Shown: piece after piece, positions 36,501 to 48,055 of the stretch
Layout: every line of letters starts with the position of its first letter
Numbering within the stretch: the stretch's first letter is position 1
DNA from: Sarcomyxa edulis
Taxonomy: Eukaryota > Basidiomycota > Agaricomycetes > Agaricales > Mycenaceae
Assembly: GCA_009761415.1 (NCBI GenBank)
Contig: QUOL01000008.1
Location: 1,054,001 to 1,118,000, forward strand
Length of the DNA: 64,000 nt
Direction: 5' to 3'
Position numbers and translations under genes: made by a program
The notes under the pieces: model-generated
What the model was told of the DNA's origin: nothing
The model's input: the letters and a program-made list of their open reading frames with translations, nothing else
The model's database searches: none

Positions 36501-37730
36501 CATGTTGACTGCGCACACATGATTATGTGGACACACGTCAATATCCCACAACTTCTTCGGGATCTATGGCCTTCTATGGCCAGGATCGGATAATAGAAAG
36601 ATAGGCAAAAATTGACCAATAGACGCGCGCCGTTCAGCATAAATGGGCAGTGTCAAATGTCATTGGCATAGCCAAAGACGGAGTTTGATGGATCGATGAG
36701 TGACGGAGGGATCCGGTGGTAGGGGACACGCATGAAATCAACGAGGTCAAAGTTGTCCAAGGAGATAAACGAATGCAAGTGTGACGCGAGAACAGCGGAA
36801 ATGAAGATTGGGCATCGTAGCACCAGGAATGGTTAAGAGCGGAAGATGAGTATGGCAGAAAGGCCTCGTCTTCCTCGTTCTTGGCAGAGATACTGAGATA
36901 CAAGGGACACCCGTGTATTCCCCGCGGACGTACCAAGGATGGCCTGTGTATTAGGTAGGCCAGCATCTAAACAATGCTACGAGGAGCAGGGAGGAGTGAC
37001 GCGTGTGCTTGGGAGCTGGGGATACAGACTTCGGATCCGTAATCACTGAGTGAACGAGGTGATTTCTCCCGTGTATTGGGCGCGATATCGAGGGATACAT
37101 GAGCGTAATATGCGAGTTCCAAGACAAGACACCGCGCTGATACACATATATGGTCAACAAAGAAGATGCAAAAAGATGCAAAAAGAATCGTATGGCCTAC
37201 AAGACATTCTCGTTACTCTTTCGCGATATCAGGCTGGTAACGTGTCCAGACCATGTCCGATAAAATTATTCGACTTGTAAGACCGAACGCCGTTGGATTG
37301 TATGCGAAGAGGAACGTCGGGTCTGTTGAAAGGTGGAAGCTGCACGCCAAGATCGATTCAAACTTGGAGCATTATGATTTCGAGGAGGACGCGTCTCTTA
37401 GTCTCCCACGCGGCGCTCTCCGAGAACTCCGATCGCGAGTCACCGTGACCCTTTCAAAAGAAAAAGCTCAATCTCTTCGCCATTTTCTGACTCTGCATCT
37501 CGTTCTTAGCTCTCCGGAAAAAGGGGAACGACGGTGACCAAAACTAGCCCGCTGTCGCTATCGTATATCATGTCTTTCAAGTTGAACGAGAAGTTGAACG
37601 AGAGGCTTGGCAGCGGTCCTAAACGAATGGCAAGTCCAAGTCGTTCTGAAATCTGCTTGTAAAAGCTTGTAAACCACACAAGACCCTGCTCGGTCGACGC
37701 TAATGACTACTTTTACTTTTACTTCTGTAG
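33551..37730. other. Gene-poor tract, last part
   Basis: No recognised gene. One minus-strand frame (34139-34438) contains VISNATRVWELNVYWTVGKQ and CGIWDPRGRGVDIWECV, followed by a good intron (GTGAGTTATC to TTTCTTTCAG), and may be a small unannotated gene. Another minus frame (35417-35896) contains YRHPWFFFTQTILGQWD. A plus frame at 37253-37537 is open for 94 codons. None has a known domain. A (CA)9 microsatellite lies at 35154-35171. Confidence 0.35.
35154..35171. repeat. (CA)n microsatellite
   Basis: Nine uninterrupted CA units in non-coding sequence. Confidence 0.9.
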
Positions 37731-37984
37731 ATGGCTAACTTCGGGGGTATATTAATTATCGCCGGAATTGGATTATACCTAGCCAAACAGATGATGGAAA
37801 CGAAAAGAAAGGCGGCTCTTGAGAGTTATCGAGTGGAGTATATGTCTGGTGAGTTACTTGTTCTGTAATCTAATCTCTCGGTTTTCGCTGAGGCATGAGG
37901 GTTCTTCTCTTTTGTGCAGCAGCAAAGAAAAATGTGTCGGCTGGTACGCCGTCTCGAGGTGACGCCGACGTTGATGGTGCTTGA
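37731..37984 (+). CDS. Short single-pass membrane protein (about 60 aa)
   Basis: The ATG at 37731 follows TTTACTTCTGTAG, which looks like the acceptor of a 5'-UTR intron. The first exon encodes MANFGGILIIAGIGLYLAKQ then MMETKRKAALESYRVEYMS, a hydrophobic N-terminal anchor followed by a basic, positively charged stretch. A single intron (37849-37919, GTGAGTTAC to TTTTGTGCAG) keeps frame into AAKKNVSAGTPSRGDADVDG and the stop at 37982-37984. The pattern fits a small tail-like protein of the mitochondrial or ER membrane. Its function is unknown. The layout (short TM, then basic residues) resembles the neighbouring gene at 38.4 kb but there is no clear sequence identity. Confidence 0.6.
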
Positions 37985-38425
37985 GCGACGTTCAAGATTC
38001 TTTTTTCGCTGCGGCGCGCCGATACGTGTACATTATGATTATTCTTGACGCAATTCATCGATGGGTGCGTTGTTCTATCGTAGGAAGAGGACGAGGAGGA
38101 GGAGGAGGGGGAGGGAGGAGGGAAAGGGGGTAGACAAAGAGACACAGAAGAAAGAGGAGTGCGTAACGGTACAGGGGGTGAGTGACCCGATCTGGAATGC
38201 CTCCTCCGACGATCCTGGTGTCATCCACCCATATGCATTTCAATGCACCACGGATCACATATAAATGCGTCTGTCGCTGTCTGACTCTAAGACATCCACC
38301 CCGTCTTCCATCTCATCTCGGACTACGACATACAGAAACACCAAACACCAAACACCATATTCCCCATACTTCCTTTCATATATTTCCTCTCTTCACTTCA
38401 CCAAACACCAAACATCCTTTTCATC

Positions 38426-39039
38426 ATGCCTGGTACAGGACCCGGATTCGTCAACGGCGTACCGCCCAGAGTCGGCAGGGTAGATATCCTATTCCCATTA
38501 TACCTCCCCAACTTGCTGATGGAATCACGCATTGCAGACGATGATCCTGGGTATGGCAGTTGTTGCTGGCGGGTTATCGGCGTTTTACTTGACTCTGCGT
38601 CGGAAGCAAGATAGGAAGGACCAGACTCATTCTAACCCTTCTTGTAAGTCCCCCCCCCCTATACACGAACCAGAAACAGAAACATCGAATGGCTGACCAG
38701 AGTCCGTCCGTCCCTCCATTCCTTTTCCTTTTCCTACATTTCCTACATCCAGACGAGAACCGCCTCGCCTACGCCGGCCTAGGAGACGACACCACGCACA
38801 AGACACTCCCAGCCTCGCGTGTGATGAACCGAGACACCGCTCTCCCCCCTCCCTCCCGCGAACCCCCCAGCAAACACATGACGATCGAGGAGTATCGCGC
38901 GTCTGAGGGTGTCGATGGGGCTGGTAGGAGGTTGCAGCGTCCACAGCGCGCGCATAGTGATGGATCGGGTCGGTCGTATACGAAATCCCCTGATTATGTT
39001 AAGAGCTATGAGAAGATTGAGAAGTTTGCGCGTAAGTAG
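38426..39039 (+). CDS. Small single-pass membrane protein, fungal family of unknown function
   Basis: The ATG at 38426 gives MPGTGPGFVNGVPPRVGR. An intron (GTAGATATCC to CGCATTGCAG) leads to the TM exon TMILGMAVVAGGLSAFYLTL followed by RRKQDRKDQ, and a second intron with a poly-C run (GTAAGTCCCCCCCC) leads to the C-terminal exon with NRLAYAGLGDDTTHKTLP, HMTIEEYRASEGVDGAGRR and YVKSYEKIEKFARK. The stop is at 39037-39039. The protein has about 145 residues with one TM near residues 19-38 and a hydrophilic tail, suggesting a mitochondrial or ER membrane protein facing one side. I recall similar proteins in other basidiomycetes but no assigned function. Confidence 0.72.
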
Positions 39040-39921
39040 GGGTTTTTGTCGTCGAGTTCCATGTCTCTTTTATCTGTACTTCTATAGCTACCTATGAATC
39101 TAATCATGTTATCACACTGAATGACGGCTTGAATCTGGTGTGTCCATGCACTCATCTCGAGGAGTGAACTGTAAGTATGTGAGTTGAGCACAACTATCGT
39201 CAGAATTTTGAAGGTCATGCTTCTCGAATCGAGGGATTTATTACCGGAAAACTAAATAAATATATACTCAACAGACTAGAACGGGTCTTCAAATTCCTAC
39301 ATGGATATAGGTCCAGGACCTCCAGATGGGCACTGGGATAATTGCATGGCCCTGTGTATGCTATACCGTATACGTGCACGAATGACAAACGGTGCGACTC
39401 GGATGAGCTGCGCGCAAGCCGATTAACGGTCCTGGTAGACCCGGAGGATATGGTACCCGTTGTCGTTGTGATATTAGAAGACTGTCAATGCGGACGAAAA
39501 AAGAGACTTCGAGCATGAGGACAGGACGCAGTGGCGCAACATGCATCTTTGCATCATCTCGTCACTGTAGTGTACAGCTTGAGAGCGACGGGATCGATTC
39601 GATGAGTTACAGTCCTGATGGAGGTTCGAGGATGGAGAGATTGAACCGTGACATGGTGAATGAGATACGAGATACGAGTCAAGGTGAGGATGGAGGGAGA
39701 GAAAAGGCGAAAGCGAAGCAGGGAACGTCAACACGATAAATTGAGGATTGAACAGGCGAAAAGATTAGGGATAGTGGAGGCAGCGGTTCGGAACGTGCGC
39801 GTGAGATTGTAGACGACGGGGCGTATGACTCGTAATATTTTTGGAAGTGGAAGTACCATACCACGGTAGATCAGGGAGGTGGGGAGGTGGGGAATGGAGG
39901 ATTCGAACGTGAGCTTGGAAA

Positions 39922-39940
39922 AGAGAGAGAGAGAGAGAGA
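39922..39940. repeat. (GA)n microsatellite
   Basis: An uninterrupted run of AG/GA dinucleotides in non-coding sequence. Confidence 0.85.
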
Positions 39941-40804
39941 ATGAGATGAGAAGGCAGGAAAGACGACAATCGACCCGGTCGATATCGATAGCATGAGTGG
40001 ATACGAAAGGAGCAGAAGCGTGGAACGAGAAACGAGAGAGGGTTATAGGAACTTCGGAGGGCAAGCCACGAACGCTCGTTTATGAAGAGCAAGCTAGACG
40101 TTCAGTCCGTGTCATTATCAACCGGCAACGGTCAGTGACTAGAGGATCGAGCTCGTATGCTCGCATGTACATGAATCCTCGTATTCATGTCAGTCAAAGT
40201 CCTCGTATACACATCATGCATCAGTCTTGAGTCTTGAGTCCTCGTATGCGCAATAACGCACCCCGAGACTCGAATCACCAAAGTCTTGTTGATGAAAGAT
40301 GACATACACTCACTGTGGTGATACACAGGAATGTACAAGATCTATACATCAGTGCCAGTACTCTGATGAGATCGGTCAAGGGTGGGGGTGGACACGTGGA
40401 AGTACTAGCGACTTTCAGTAGTCAGTAGAGATATGTCTCGGGTAGTCCCTTTGTGGCAGGAATAGAAAGGTGGCGGCATGAGAACGTGGTATTGATAAAG
40501 TAGCGCCGTAGCGGAGTCGAGTTGATTTGGGCGGAGACACGGTCGATTTTTGGGTTGAATTGACAGACAAGCCCAAGGGTATACAGACCAGTGCAGTAGA
40601 TCCTACTAGCTTCGGTGAGTAGCAGTGTTCAAGTGGTAGTGGTGGTCGTGGAAGGGTCCGTGCGTTGATGATGATTTTGTAATGGAATAAGGTTTTAGTT
40701 GATTCACACGTTAACTTGGCTGTCCACACACTCAAGTACTTCCACCACCAGCGACGACAAGACCACAGCGAGCACAGCGAGCACAGCGACGAGCACTAGA
40801 TAGA

Positions 40805-40844
40805 GACCAGCAGACCAGCAGACCAGCAGACTAGCAGACTAGCA
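40805..40844. repeat. Five 8-bp tandem repeats (AGACCAGC / AGACTAGC)
   Basis: Three copies of AGACCAGC followed by two of AGACTAGC, head to tail, in the upstream region of the Zn2Cys6 gene. Confidence 0.8.
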
Positions 40845-41046
40845 TCGACAGCAGTGCATCGTTGTAGCGTGTGTAGCCACATCCCAGTGCACTCAATTCC
40901 AAGTCTGGGCGGCGACAGGTCGGAAATTATCACTTTTCAGTCGGAGTACCAGCTACACCACTCACAGTAAGCACTCCTCCCACTCTCTCCATACCTACCT
41001 ATACCTAAAATGCCACTCATCTGCATCTACAGCTCGTTGCCTTGCA

Positions 41047-42853
41047 ATGGCTGCAGACCAACAAAAATCAACAGCACCCCCTCCTCCTCCTCCTCCCACT
41101 CAAGACCACCCCCAAGGTCAAGGTCCAGGTCCAGGTCCATATATCGCTGGGCCCTACCAAAACTACCCACCGGGTACATACCCCCCACCAGGTCCTCCAG
41201 GCGCTTACCCTCCTCCCTACTACGCATATCCACCCCCTCCTCCCCCAGGTGAAGGTGATCATAATCACAACGGTAACGGTAACGGCGCGCCTCCTTATAT
41301 GATGGCGTACCCACATCCACCACCTGGGATGGTTTACGCTTATCCTCCTCCTCCCGGTCAAGGTGCGTTTACGAACGAACAAGTTCATGTTATGTTATGT
41401 TACTGGTGGCATTGGTGTTGACATTAGGGGTACAGGTTTCTACCCACAATCAGCGTCACCTCCATCATCTGGATCTTCTCGTCCTAAACGCAAGCAAGTT
41501 AAAATGGCCGTACGTCCTTCTCCCTTATCCTTCCCCCTTCTCCTTCTCCTTATCCTTCATCTCCCATCCCAATTTCTCCTATCTATATTCACTCCCCTGG
41601 CTTGTCAGTGCACGAACTGCGCCGCAGCCTGCAAACGCTGCGACGAATCCCGACCCTGCGAACGCTGTCAAAAATACGGCATCTCCGACTCCTGCATCGA
41701 CGGTCAACGAAAAGAACGAAAGAAGGGCATCAAGAGAGGACCATATAAGCGTAAGGATAAATTATTATCGTCTCTAGGCTCTGACTCACCTTCCTTTGGA
41801 GGTGCGTCGTCGGTTTTGGGGGTGTGGTGGTGATTACTGACGGGATTGTTTTGTTTGTTCTTCCTTTTTGTTTGTTTGATTCCTCTCATTCTTTCGTCGA
41901 CCTTGTTTGGTTTGGACGAGAACAGAATACCCACCTCCATCAGCAGACGATTGGTCTCCCGCTCCTACCTCCCACCCACACCCACACCCACCACCACCAT
42001 CCACCGCTCCCAACCCGAATCCGAATGCCGGTCCATCCCAAACCCAAACACACCCGTCTCCCAACAACGCCAACCACCCAGCGCCCTCCCCAACAACGAC
42101 AGCAGCAGCTATCGCAGCGCTGGAAGGGTATTACCCGGTTTATTACCCGCCTTATATGACTCCTCCTCCCGCGGTGGCTAGTGGGAGTGGGGGTGGGGGT
42201 GGGAGTGGGAGTGGGGGTGGGGGTGGTGGGAGTGGGAATGGGAATGGGAGTGGGAGTGGGAATGGGAGTGGGAATGGGAATGGGAGTTCTACGCCTACTT
42301 CGAATGGAAATGGAAATGGAAATGGCGTGGAGGGTGCTGGGGGAGGTGGAGGTGGAGGTGCAAGCGCGAATGGGAATGGTCAACAATCCCCGAATACGAA
42401 TACGACTCAACAACAACAACCGAACGGCCACCCAATGCCTATGCCCATGCCGATGATGATCGGTCCGAACGGACAACCCATCCACCCTCACCCGCACCCT
42501 GGGCAACCAATGCACCCGCACCCCCACCCACATCCCCAAGCACAACCAATGCTAATCGGACCCAACGGACACCCTCAACCCATGATCATGAACCCCAACG
42601 GTCAACCACAACCCATGCTAATGAACCCCCACACCCACCCCAACGGCCAACCCCATCCACAACCAATGCTAATGAACCCCCACGCCAACCCCAACGGCCA
42701 ACCGATGTTAATGCCCCAATACTACATCCACCCAGGTGCGTATCCTTCGTATCCGCATTATCATATGCCTATGATGGGTATGGGTATGGGTGTGGGTGTT
42801 GGGGTGGGGGGGATGTACCCCCCCCCGCCGCCGCCGCATATGATGCAGGGAGC

Positions 42854-42887
<34 letters not shown>

Positions 42888-43580
42888 GCGGGACAGGGAT
42901 CGGGACAGGGGCAGCAGGGACAAGGGCAGGGGACGGTTGATCCTAGTGTGACCACTACGACTACCACTACCACTACCACGGGGAAGAATGGGAAAGATGA
43001 TGCGGCGAGTGGTGGTGGTGGTGGTGGTGAGGCGGTGGTGGGGAAGGGTAAGAAACGCGGGAGGGGGAAGAATGGGAATGGGAATGGGGGGGAGGGAAAG
43101 ACGAAGAAAGTCAAGGTTGGGCATGGGGGTGTTGGTGGGGGGGTTGGTGTGGGTGTTGGTGTTGGTGGGGATGGTGTAGCGGCTGCGAATGGGAATGGGA
43201 ATGCGCCTGCGAATGCTAATGCGAATGGAACTGGGAATGGAACTGGAACTGGGACTGGGACTGGGAATGGAAATGCACCTGCAGCGATGGGTGGTGGTGC
43301 TCCTACGAACGGAAACGGGAACGCGGGTGAATCAGCGCCAGCGTCAGGACAAGCACCAGCGCCAGTCGAAGCTACGAAACAAAAACAACCTTCCCCTGCA
43401 CCGAAGCCTCCCGTCGTCGCCGCCGCCGCTGCACCGAAACCACCCGTCGTCGCTGCCGTGGTCCCCCCGCCTGCACCTCCACCTCCTCCCGTCGTCGCCG
43501 CCGTACCTCCGCCAACGACTGCATCTACGACTGCACATGTCGGTGCTGGGAGTGGGGGTGGGAGTGGTGTTCAGGGATGA
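41047..43580 (+). CDS. Zn2Cys6 transcription factor with extreme low-complexity tails
   Basis: A nuclear regulator. The ATG at 41047 begins MAADQQKSTAPPPPPPPTQD. The first exon is Pro/Gly/Tyr-rich. Three introns follow: GTGCGTTTAC to GGTACAG, GTACGTCC to CTTGTCAG and GTGCGTCG to GAACAG. The DNA-binding domain starts just before the second intron (KRKQVKMA) and continues CTNCAAACKRCDESRPCERC then QKYGISDSC, which fits C-x2-C-x6-C-x5-C-x2-C-x8-C with one extra Cys. A basic stretch follows (KERKKGIKRGPYKRKDK). The remaining ~550 residues are mostly Gly/Asn/Ser/Pro/Gln/His repeats with EGYYPVYYPPYMTPP, several NPNGQPQPMLMN-like units, GQGQ runs and an Ala/Pro tail. Regulated genes are unknown. 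Confidence 0.83.
42179..42295 (+). repeat. G-rich low-complexity tract (GGGAGT/GGGGGT/GGGAAT)n inside the Zn2Cys6 gene
   Basis: More than fifteen consecutive runs of three or more G separated by 1-3 bases lie on the coding strand and encode Gly/Ser then Gly/Asn repeats. The spacing matches G-quadruplex-forming sequence. A related tract of GGACAG units lies at about 42.85-42.91 kb and AATGGG units at about 43.18-43.28 kb. Confidence 0.85.
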
Positions 43581-45199
43581 GAAGAGGAAAGGGATGAGAT
43601 GAGAAGACGAATTGGAATTGGAATTGGGGAATTGGTGTGTGTGTGTCGTATGGGTGCGAGTAATGTGTATTGTGTAATGTGAGTTGGTTTTTGGTTTTGG
43701 TTTTTCTGTTGTTTTTCCGGGTGACTGTGGTGCTTGTTTTCTGAATGGCTGCGTCTTCGAGAGCTCTCGTTTCGTTGCTCGTCTTCACCATCTATCGATG
43801 CTCTTGCAAACCGCTTGCCCTGTCCCTGTCCCTATTTCTCAATTATTTTCTCGTGAGTCGTGACTGACTGAAAGCTCTTCCCTCCCGCTCAGGTCTCAAT
43901 AGTCCTTATCCAGCCCTCTCTCTTCCTCTCCTCGACTTCTTCCTTTATCTCAATCTCTCCTCGACTTCTTCCTCTCTCTCAATCTCGATCTCGGACTTCG
44001 TCTTCGTCTTCCTTCCCTCCCCATGAGTTTTTTGACCTCCAACCGCGTCCTGCGTCTGCGCCTGTGTTTCGTTCGTGTTATTCTGTCTGTGTCTGCGTCT
44101 GCGTCTGCGTTCTTCCCGGGCGCCCGCCCGCCCGTCCCCAAGGTTTTCCGGTGTGTGTAATGTTTGGTTTGGTGCTTGGCATTCTGTCGTCTTCTCAGTC
44201 TGGGTGGACCTTCCTGTCTTGCCTATCGATTGCGGGAATAAGTACTCGCATCAAAGAGAAGAGAAGAGAAGAGAACGAAGGAGGGAAGGAGGGAGGGAGG
44301 GAAGAACAGGATGAAAGCTTAAGGACGCAGTTGGTGGTCAAGCGCTCATTGGAGGCTCTGGTTTTATTTCTTTTTCTTTTTCTGTCTTTCTGTCTGTCTG
44401 TCTTTCTTTCTGTCTCCGTGTCTCCGTGTCTCTGAGTTCTATGTTCGAGTTTTAGGGTACGAGTAGGAGTAGGAGTATATTGTTTTTATATATTCTCGAG
44501 TTACAAGTACTAGTTTTTATTCAAGTTACGTATACGATCATAATTTCAACCTTTGAAGTTCGAGTTGGATGTTACATAGAGAAATGATGTTTGATGTACG
44601 GAATCAAATACAGCTGCAGAATCTACTACTGGTTGGAACGTGTTCTAGCAAACTGTGGATGTGGATCCTTGTAGGTCCAGTATATCGCGGGACCGCACCG
44701 ATCACCCGGCGTCTTGGCGTCTTTGTAACTCGGGCGTCTTCCGAGTAAAAGCTTTTCAGAGTCTTCTCTCTCTCTCGCCTGTTCCAAGTCCTTTTCTCAA
44801 TCCGAGTCACATCTGTATCCTGTGAACATCAAAAATATTGTCATATCGATGGCACCTACGGTTTCTACTACTGCAACGGCTCACGTTGACGTTGACGCTA
44901 GCGCCGAATGAACCGTAACACCACCAGACTCGACCGACAACGACTTTCACTTCGACTCTAGTGCCATCAACAATATTGATGTCGAATATATAGGCCTCTA
45001 CGCACCGATACAGATACCTGGGGGGTATCATCCTGTCCATGTCATTGTTGGGACCATCCTTGTATGGTTGATTTCAAGGAGATGCTTCGTCAGATCTAGT
45101 ACTTTGTTCCTCATGATTCATGCTTTGGGTTGGTTCTCAGAAAGACACGTCTACTAGTCTCAAGTAAGACACCTTGCCAGTGGTTATAGTCGAAGGGAC
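43581..45199. other. Intergenic, pyrimidine-rich and simple-sequence DNA
   Basis: Mostly CT-rich on plus between about 43.8 and 44.45 kb, with TCTGCG, TTCT and GTCT runs and a GGGA-rich stretch near 44.28 kb. The left end is the 3' UTR of the Zn2Cys6 gene. Open frames are compositional artefacts. Confidence 0.5.
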
Positions 45200-46115
45200 A
45201 CCACACTCGGACCACGCCAATATCGCGTCATACATAAACTAGGCTTCGGTGCTCACTCGACGGTGGCTCGCACAGAAAACCGATGACGTGGACAAGACGT
45301 GGATGTACTTGTGTCAAAATGAATACCGCCTCCGCTAGCACCACGACGAACGGCAATCAACGGCGTCGATCTCGAGGCTGAAGCCGCTATACTCGAGGCA
45401 GCATCAAAGGCCCCTCACCACACATCCTCGATCTGCTAGACCACTTCATCGTTCACGGACCCAACGGTATACATGAAGTATTGGTCACCGATGTCGTGAT
45501 TCCCATAGTCACCACCTTTCCTTTGGAATGCACAGTCTCCTACATACACCTTCCTGGAGGGAGGAAGTGTGTGGCGTATGCCTTGGTACGAGCTGCATGT
45601 GGTAGATCTACATGCTGCTGGGGTTCTTCGTGGGGATAATAATATCCCTACTTTCACTATCGTCATGCCATGTTAACTATGTCTCGTTTATGGACTACTT
45701 TTACAGACCTGCATGTAGGTAACATCGGGATTGCCCTCCCTGACATCGTCAAGAAAGACCCAGATTACAGAATGCGGAACACACACGAACCCATTCTTAC
45801 GCTCCCTATATCCCCCGCACATCAAACGAGGTCGTTGCCTGCCTGCTTATACTCCACCTCCATGTGAACTAGCTACGGTATACAAAAAGTACACCGCGGA
45901 GTGTGTGTGGTATGCCTCGGACGAAGATTCTTGATTCATTTTGGCAGTGGTTGGTGCGTACTTGACTCGTCGCAGGTGATTGATATTGATATTGATATTG
46001 ATGCGACGATTCGAACGTACGTAGCGCATAAAATTGGGATTGGGACGCAGAGTGGACACTTCCTAACACCGCCCTCCGATTCCGAACCACCCGCCGATGT
46101 TTGGGCGAATACTTG
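45200..46115 (+). pseudogene. Decayed SRPK-like protein kinase
   Basis: Kinase blocks appear in order but in different frames. They are YRVIHKLGFGAHSTVARTEN (glycine loop), VDLEAEAAILEAASKAPHH, HILDLLDHFIVHGPNGIHEV then LVTDVVIPIV, LHAAGVLRGD, LHVGNIGIALPDIVKKDPDY, and CELATVYKKYTAECVWYASDE. The GD/LH pair of the catalytic loop is split where an intron should start, but the donor reads GATAAT rather than GT. At least three frameshifts separate the blocks, and VAIK and DFG are not recoverable. The subfamily is the SRPK-like kinases common and often decayed in basidiomycete genomes. I am sure of the kinase origin and fairly sure it is non-functional. Confidence 0.65.
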
Positions 46116-46767
46116 ATGCGGGGGGTTTCGTTTTGGTGCGGGGTATCCGTGGACTGTATCCATCCATGCAGCAGGGACAGGGTATGTTGATTTTCGTCAT
46201 GACTCGCCGATAGAATGTTGAATGTCGAACTCTTGCACTGGCAGGAGAGTTTTCAGCCGCATGCGGCTTTATTCTTGACTCCTCAGAATGCTACTGCTCC
46301 TACTAAGGTGAGTGGCATGAGGGACTATGATCTTTCTCTAGTCCCAGAGTCTCAGTCCATCGTTCTGATAACCCTGCGCGCGATACGCTCCGCGCGTGTG
46401 ATGTTACCGTACACTCGCACGATAGTCACGAGTCAGACTCTATGTACAACTGCTGCCCCCATCGCTATCAGTAGGAGATGAGAATAAGTACTCTAATACC
46501 AAGTGGGTGGCGAGGTCGAGCGCGGATGATTGTATTATGTGTTTTTCTCATATTCTGTCGACTCTACGCCTATGTGCACGCGTCTGCTAGCTGTAGTCCC
46601 AGCATCGTTCGTACTTACTTTGGTCAGGATACATATTTGCCCTAAATTTGAGACAAATTCCGTCCCTATTTGGTCCGACCCCAAACAACCTCGACTTCCG
46701 GCCTAAAATTTTTTGCTTCATTCGAACGTTCCGAGTCCAGCTCCATTCTTCTCCACACTTTTCTACG
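46116..46767. other. Intergenic between the kinase pseudogene and MAM33
   Basis: About 650 bp with no supported gene. The right end is the 5' flank of MAM33. Confidence 0.5.
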
Positions 46768-48055
46768 ATGTCTGCTCTCCGTGCTCTCCGTCAAATCCCT
46801 ACTTGCGCTCTCGCAGCACGACAGGTGTCTGTTGCTGCTCGTCGTACCATCTCTATTGCTGCTGCCGCACGCGCTGCTCCAATAGCACAAGGCACATCTA
46901 CGGGATTGAGGGCGTTCTCGGTTTCTGCAAGGAGGTTTGGAGAGGGTACCAGTGAGTAGTTTTGCACAATGCTTTTGCTTTCTTGTTCCCGTCGTCCATC
47001 GTTGTGTCTCGTTTCGTTTTTGTTTATCACTGTCTCCTGTCAATTCGCCCCTTCACAGTCTTCGTTCTACTAACGATTCTATATCACACAATTAGCGGAC
47101 ATCGCATTGTCGCAAAAGTTGCAAGAGGAGCTGACCTACGAGAAGGAGTCGAATGAGGGTCAACCCCAGGTTCCTGAATTCTTGAAGGTGTTCTTGGACC
47201 AGGGAATTTGGCAGGTATGTGGTTTGCCCTTCGTTGACATCCGAATTCGTTTAGGGGATTGATTTCGAACCGATTGACAGCTCGAGGATACTCGTGGACA
47301 CGACGAAGTCATTTTGACCCGGAGATTCGGAAACGAGAAGTGCGTATTTGCAGCTCATTCTATTCCATTTTCATTCGTGATTTGCGGTTTCTGATACTGT
47401 TATGGCGGGAACAGCCTCCGGTTGATGTTCTCCGTCGCTGACATCCAAAATCAAGAAGACGAGCCTGATTTCGCTGAGGGTGAGGAAGGTGAGGGTGAGG
47501 GTGCTGACCCCGATGACCCTCTACACACCTATCCTCTCCGTGTCTCGCTTGCTATCACCAAGGTAAATCCAACAACCTCCCTACGGCCCGCTCATCATGC
47601 TCACTCGTCTTTCCACGTAGGAGGGTGGTGGAGCGTTGAATCTCGACATGGTGTGCCAAGAAGCCAACTTCATCATTGACAACATCGCATACTACAAGGA
47701 CTCTGATACCGGTACCTCTTTGACTAGCGATGCTGATTGGAAACGACGTGGGCTGTATATCGGACCTCAGGTTAGCGACTTTCCTTTACGTCGTCCTCAT
47801 CTTCGATCTCATACTCTCTTTTCTATCCCTAGTTCGACACTCTGGACGTATCCGTACAAGAAGAATTCGAAAAGTTCCTACAGGAGCGTGGTGTAGGCGA
47901 GAGTGTTGCTCTGTTCATTCCCGAGTACGCAGAGTACAAGGAACAGCTGGTACGTCAACGCTTTGTCTTACCCGTCTTTGGTTATCAAGCTTATTTCCCC
48001 TTTGCAGGAGTACGTGCAATGGCTGAAGAACGTTAAGAAGTTCATCGACCTTTAG
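46768..48055 (+). CDS. MAM33: Mitochondrial acidic protein of the MAM33/p32 family
   Basis: A mitochondrial matrix protein of the p32/gC1qBP family that forms doughnut-shaped acidic trimers and supports mitochondrial translation and respiration. The ATG at 46768 begins a typical presequence (MSALRALRQIPTCALAARQV, then SVAARRTISIAAAARAAP), rich in Arg/Ala and free of acidic residues. After the first intron (GTGAGTAG to ATTAG) the mature part reads DIALSQKLQEELTYEKE, VPEFLKVFLDQGIWQ, then the acidic block DEPDFAEGEEGEGEGADPDD, LNLDMVCQEANFIIDNIAYY, LYIGPQFDTLDVSVQEEFEK and EYVQWLKNVKKFIDL. Six introns keep frame; the stop is at 48053-48055. Conserved C-terminal helices support the family firmly. 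Confidence 0.93.

Larger units (their letters stand above)
39040..41046. other. Intergenic with simple repeats, upstream of the Zn2Cys6 gene
   Basis: A 2-kb stretch without a supported gene. It contains a (GA)n run at 39922-39940, a (CACAGCGAG)-type run near 40764-40795 and five 8-bp units at 40805-40844. The right end (about 40.86-41.04 kb) is the likely 5' UTR of the Zn2Cys6 gene. Confidence 0.5.

Noticed and set aside
41940..43124. Long minus-strand frames rich in Arg/Pro/Thr
   Set aside because: They are antisense shadows of the low-complexity Zn2Cys6 exon and have no domain.
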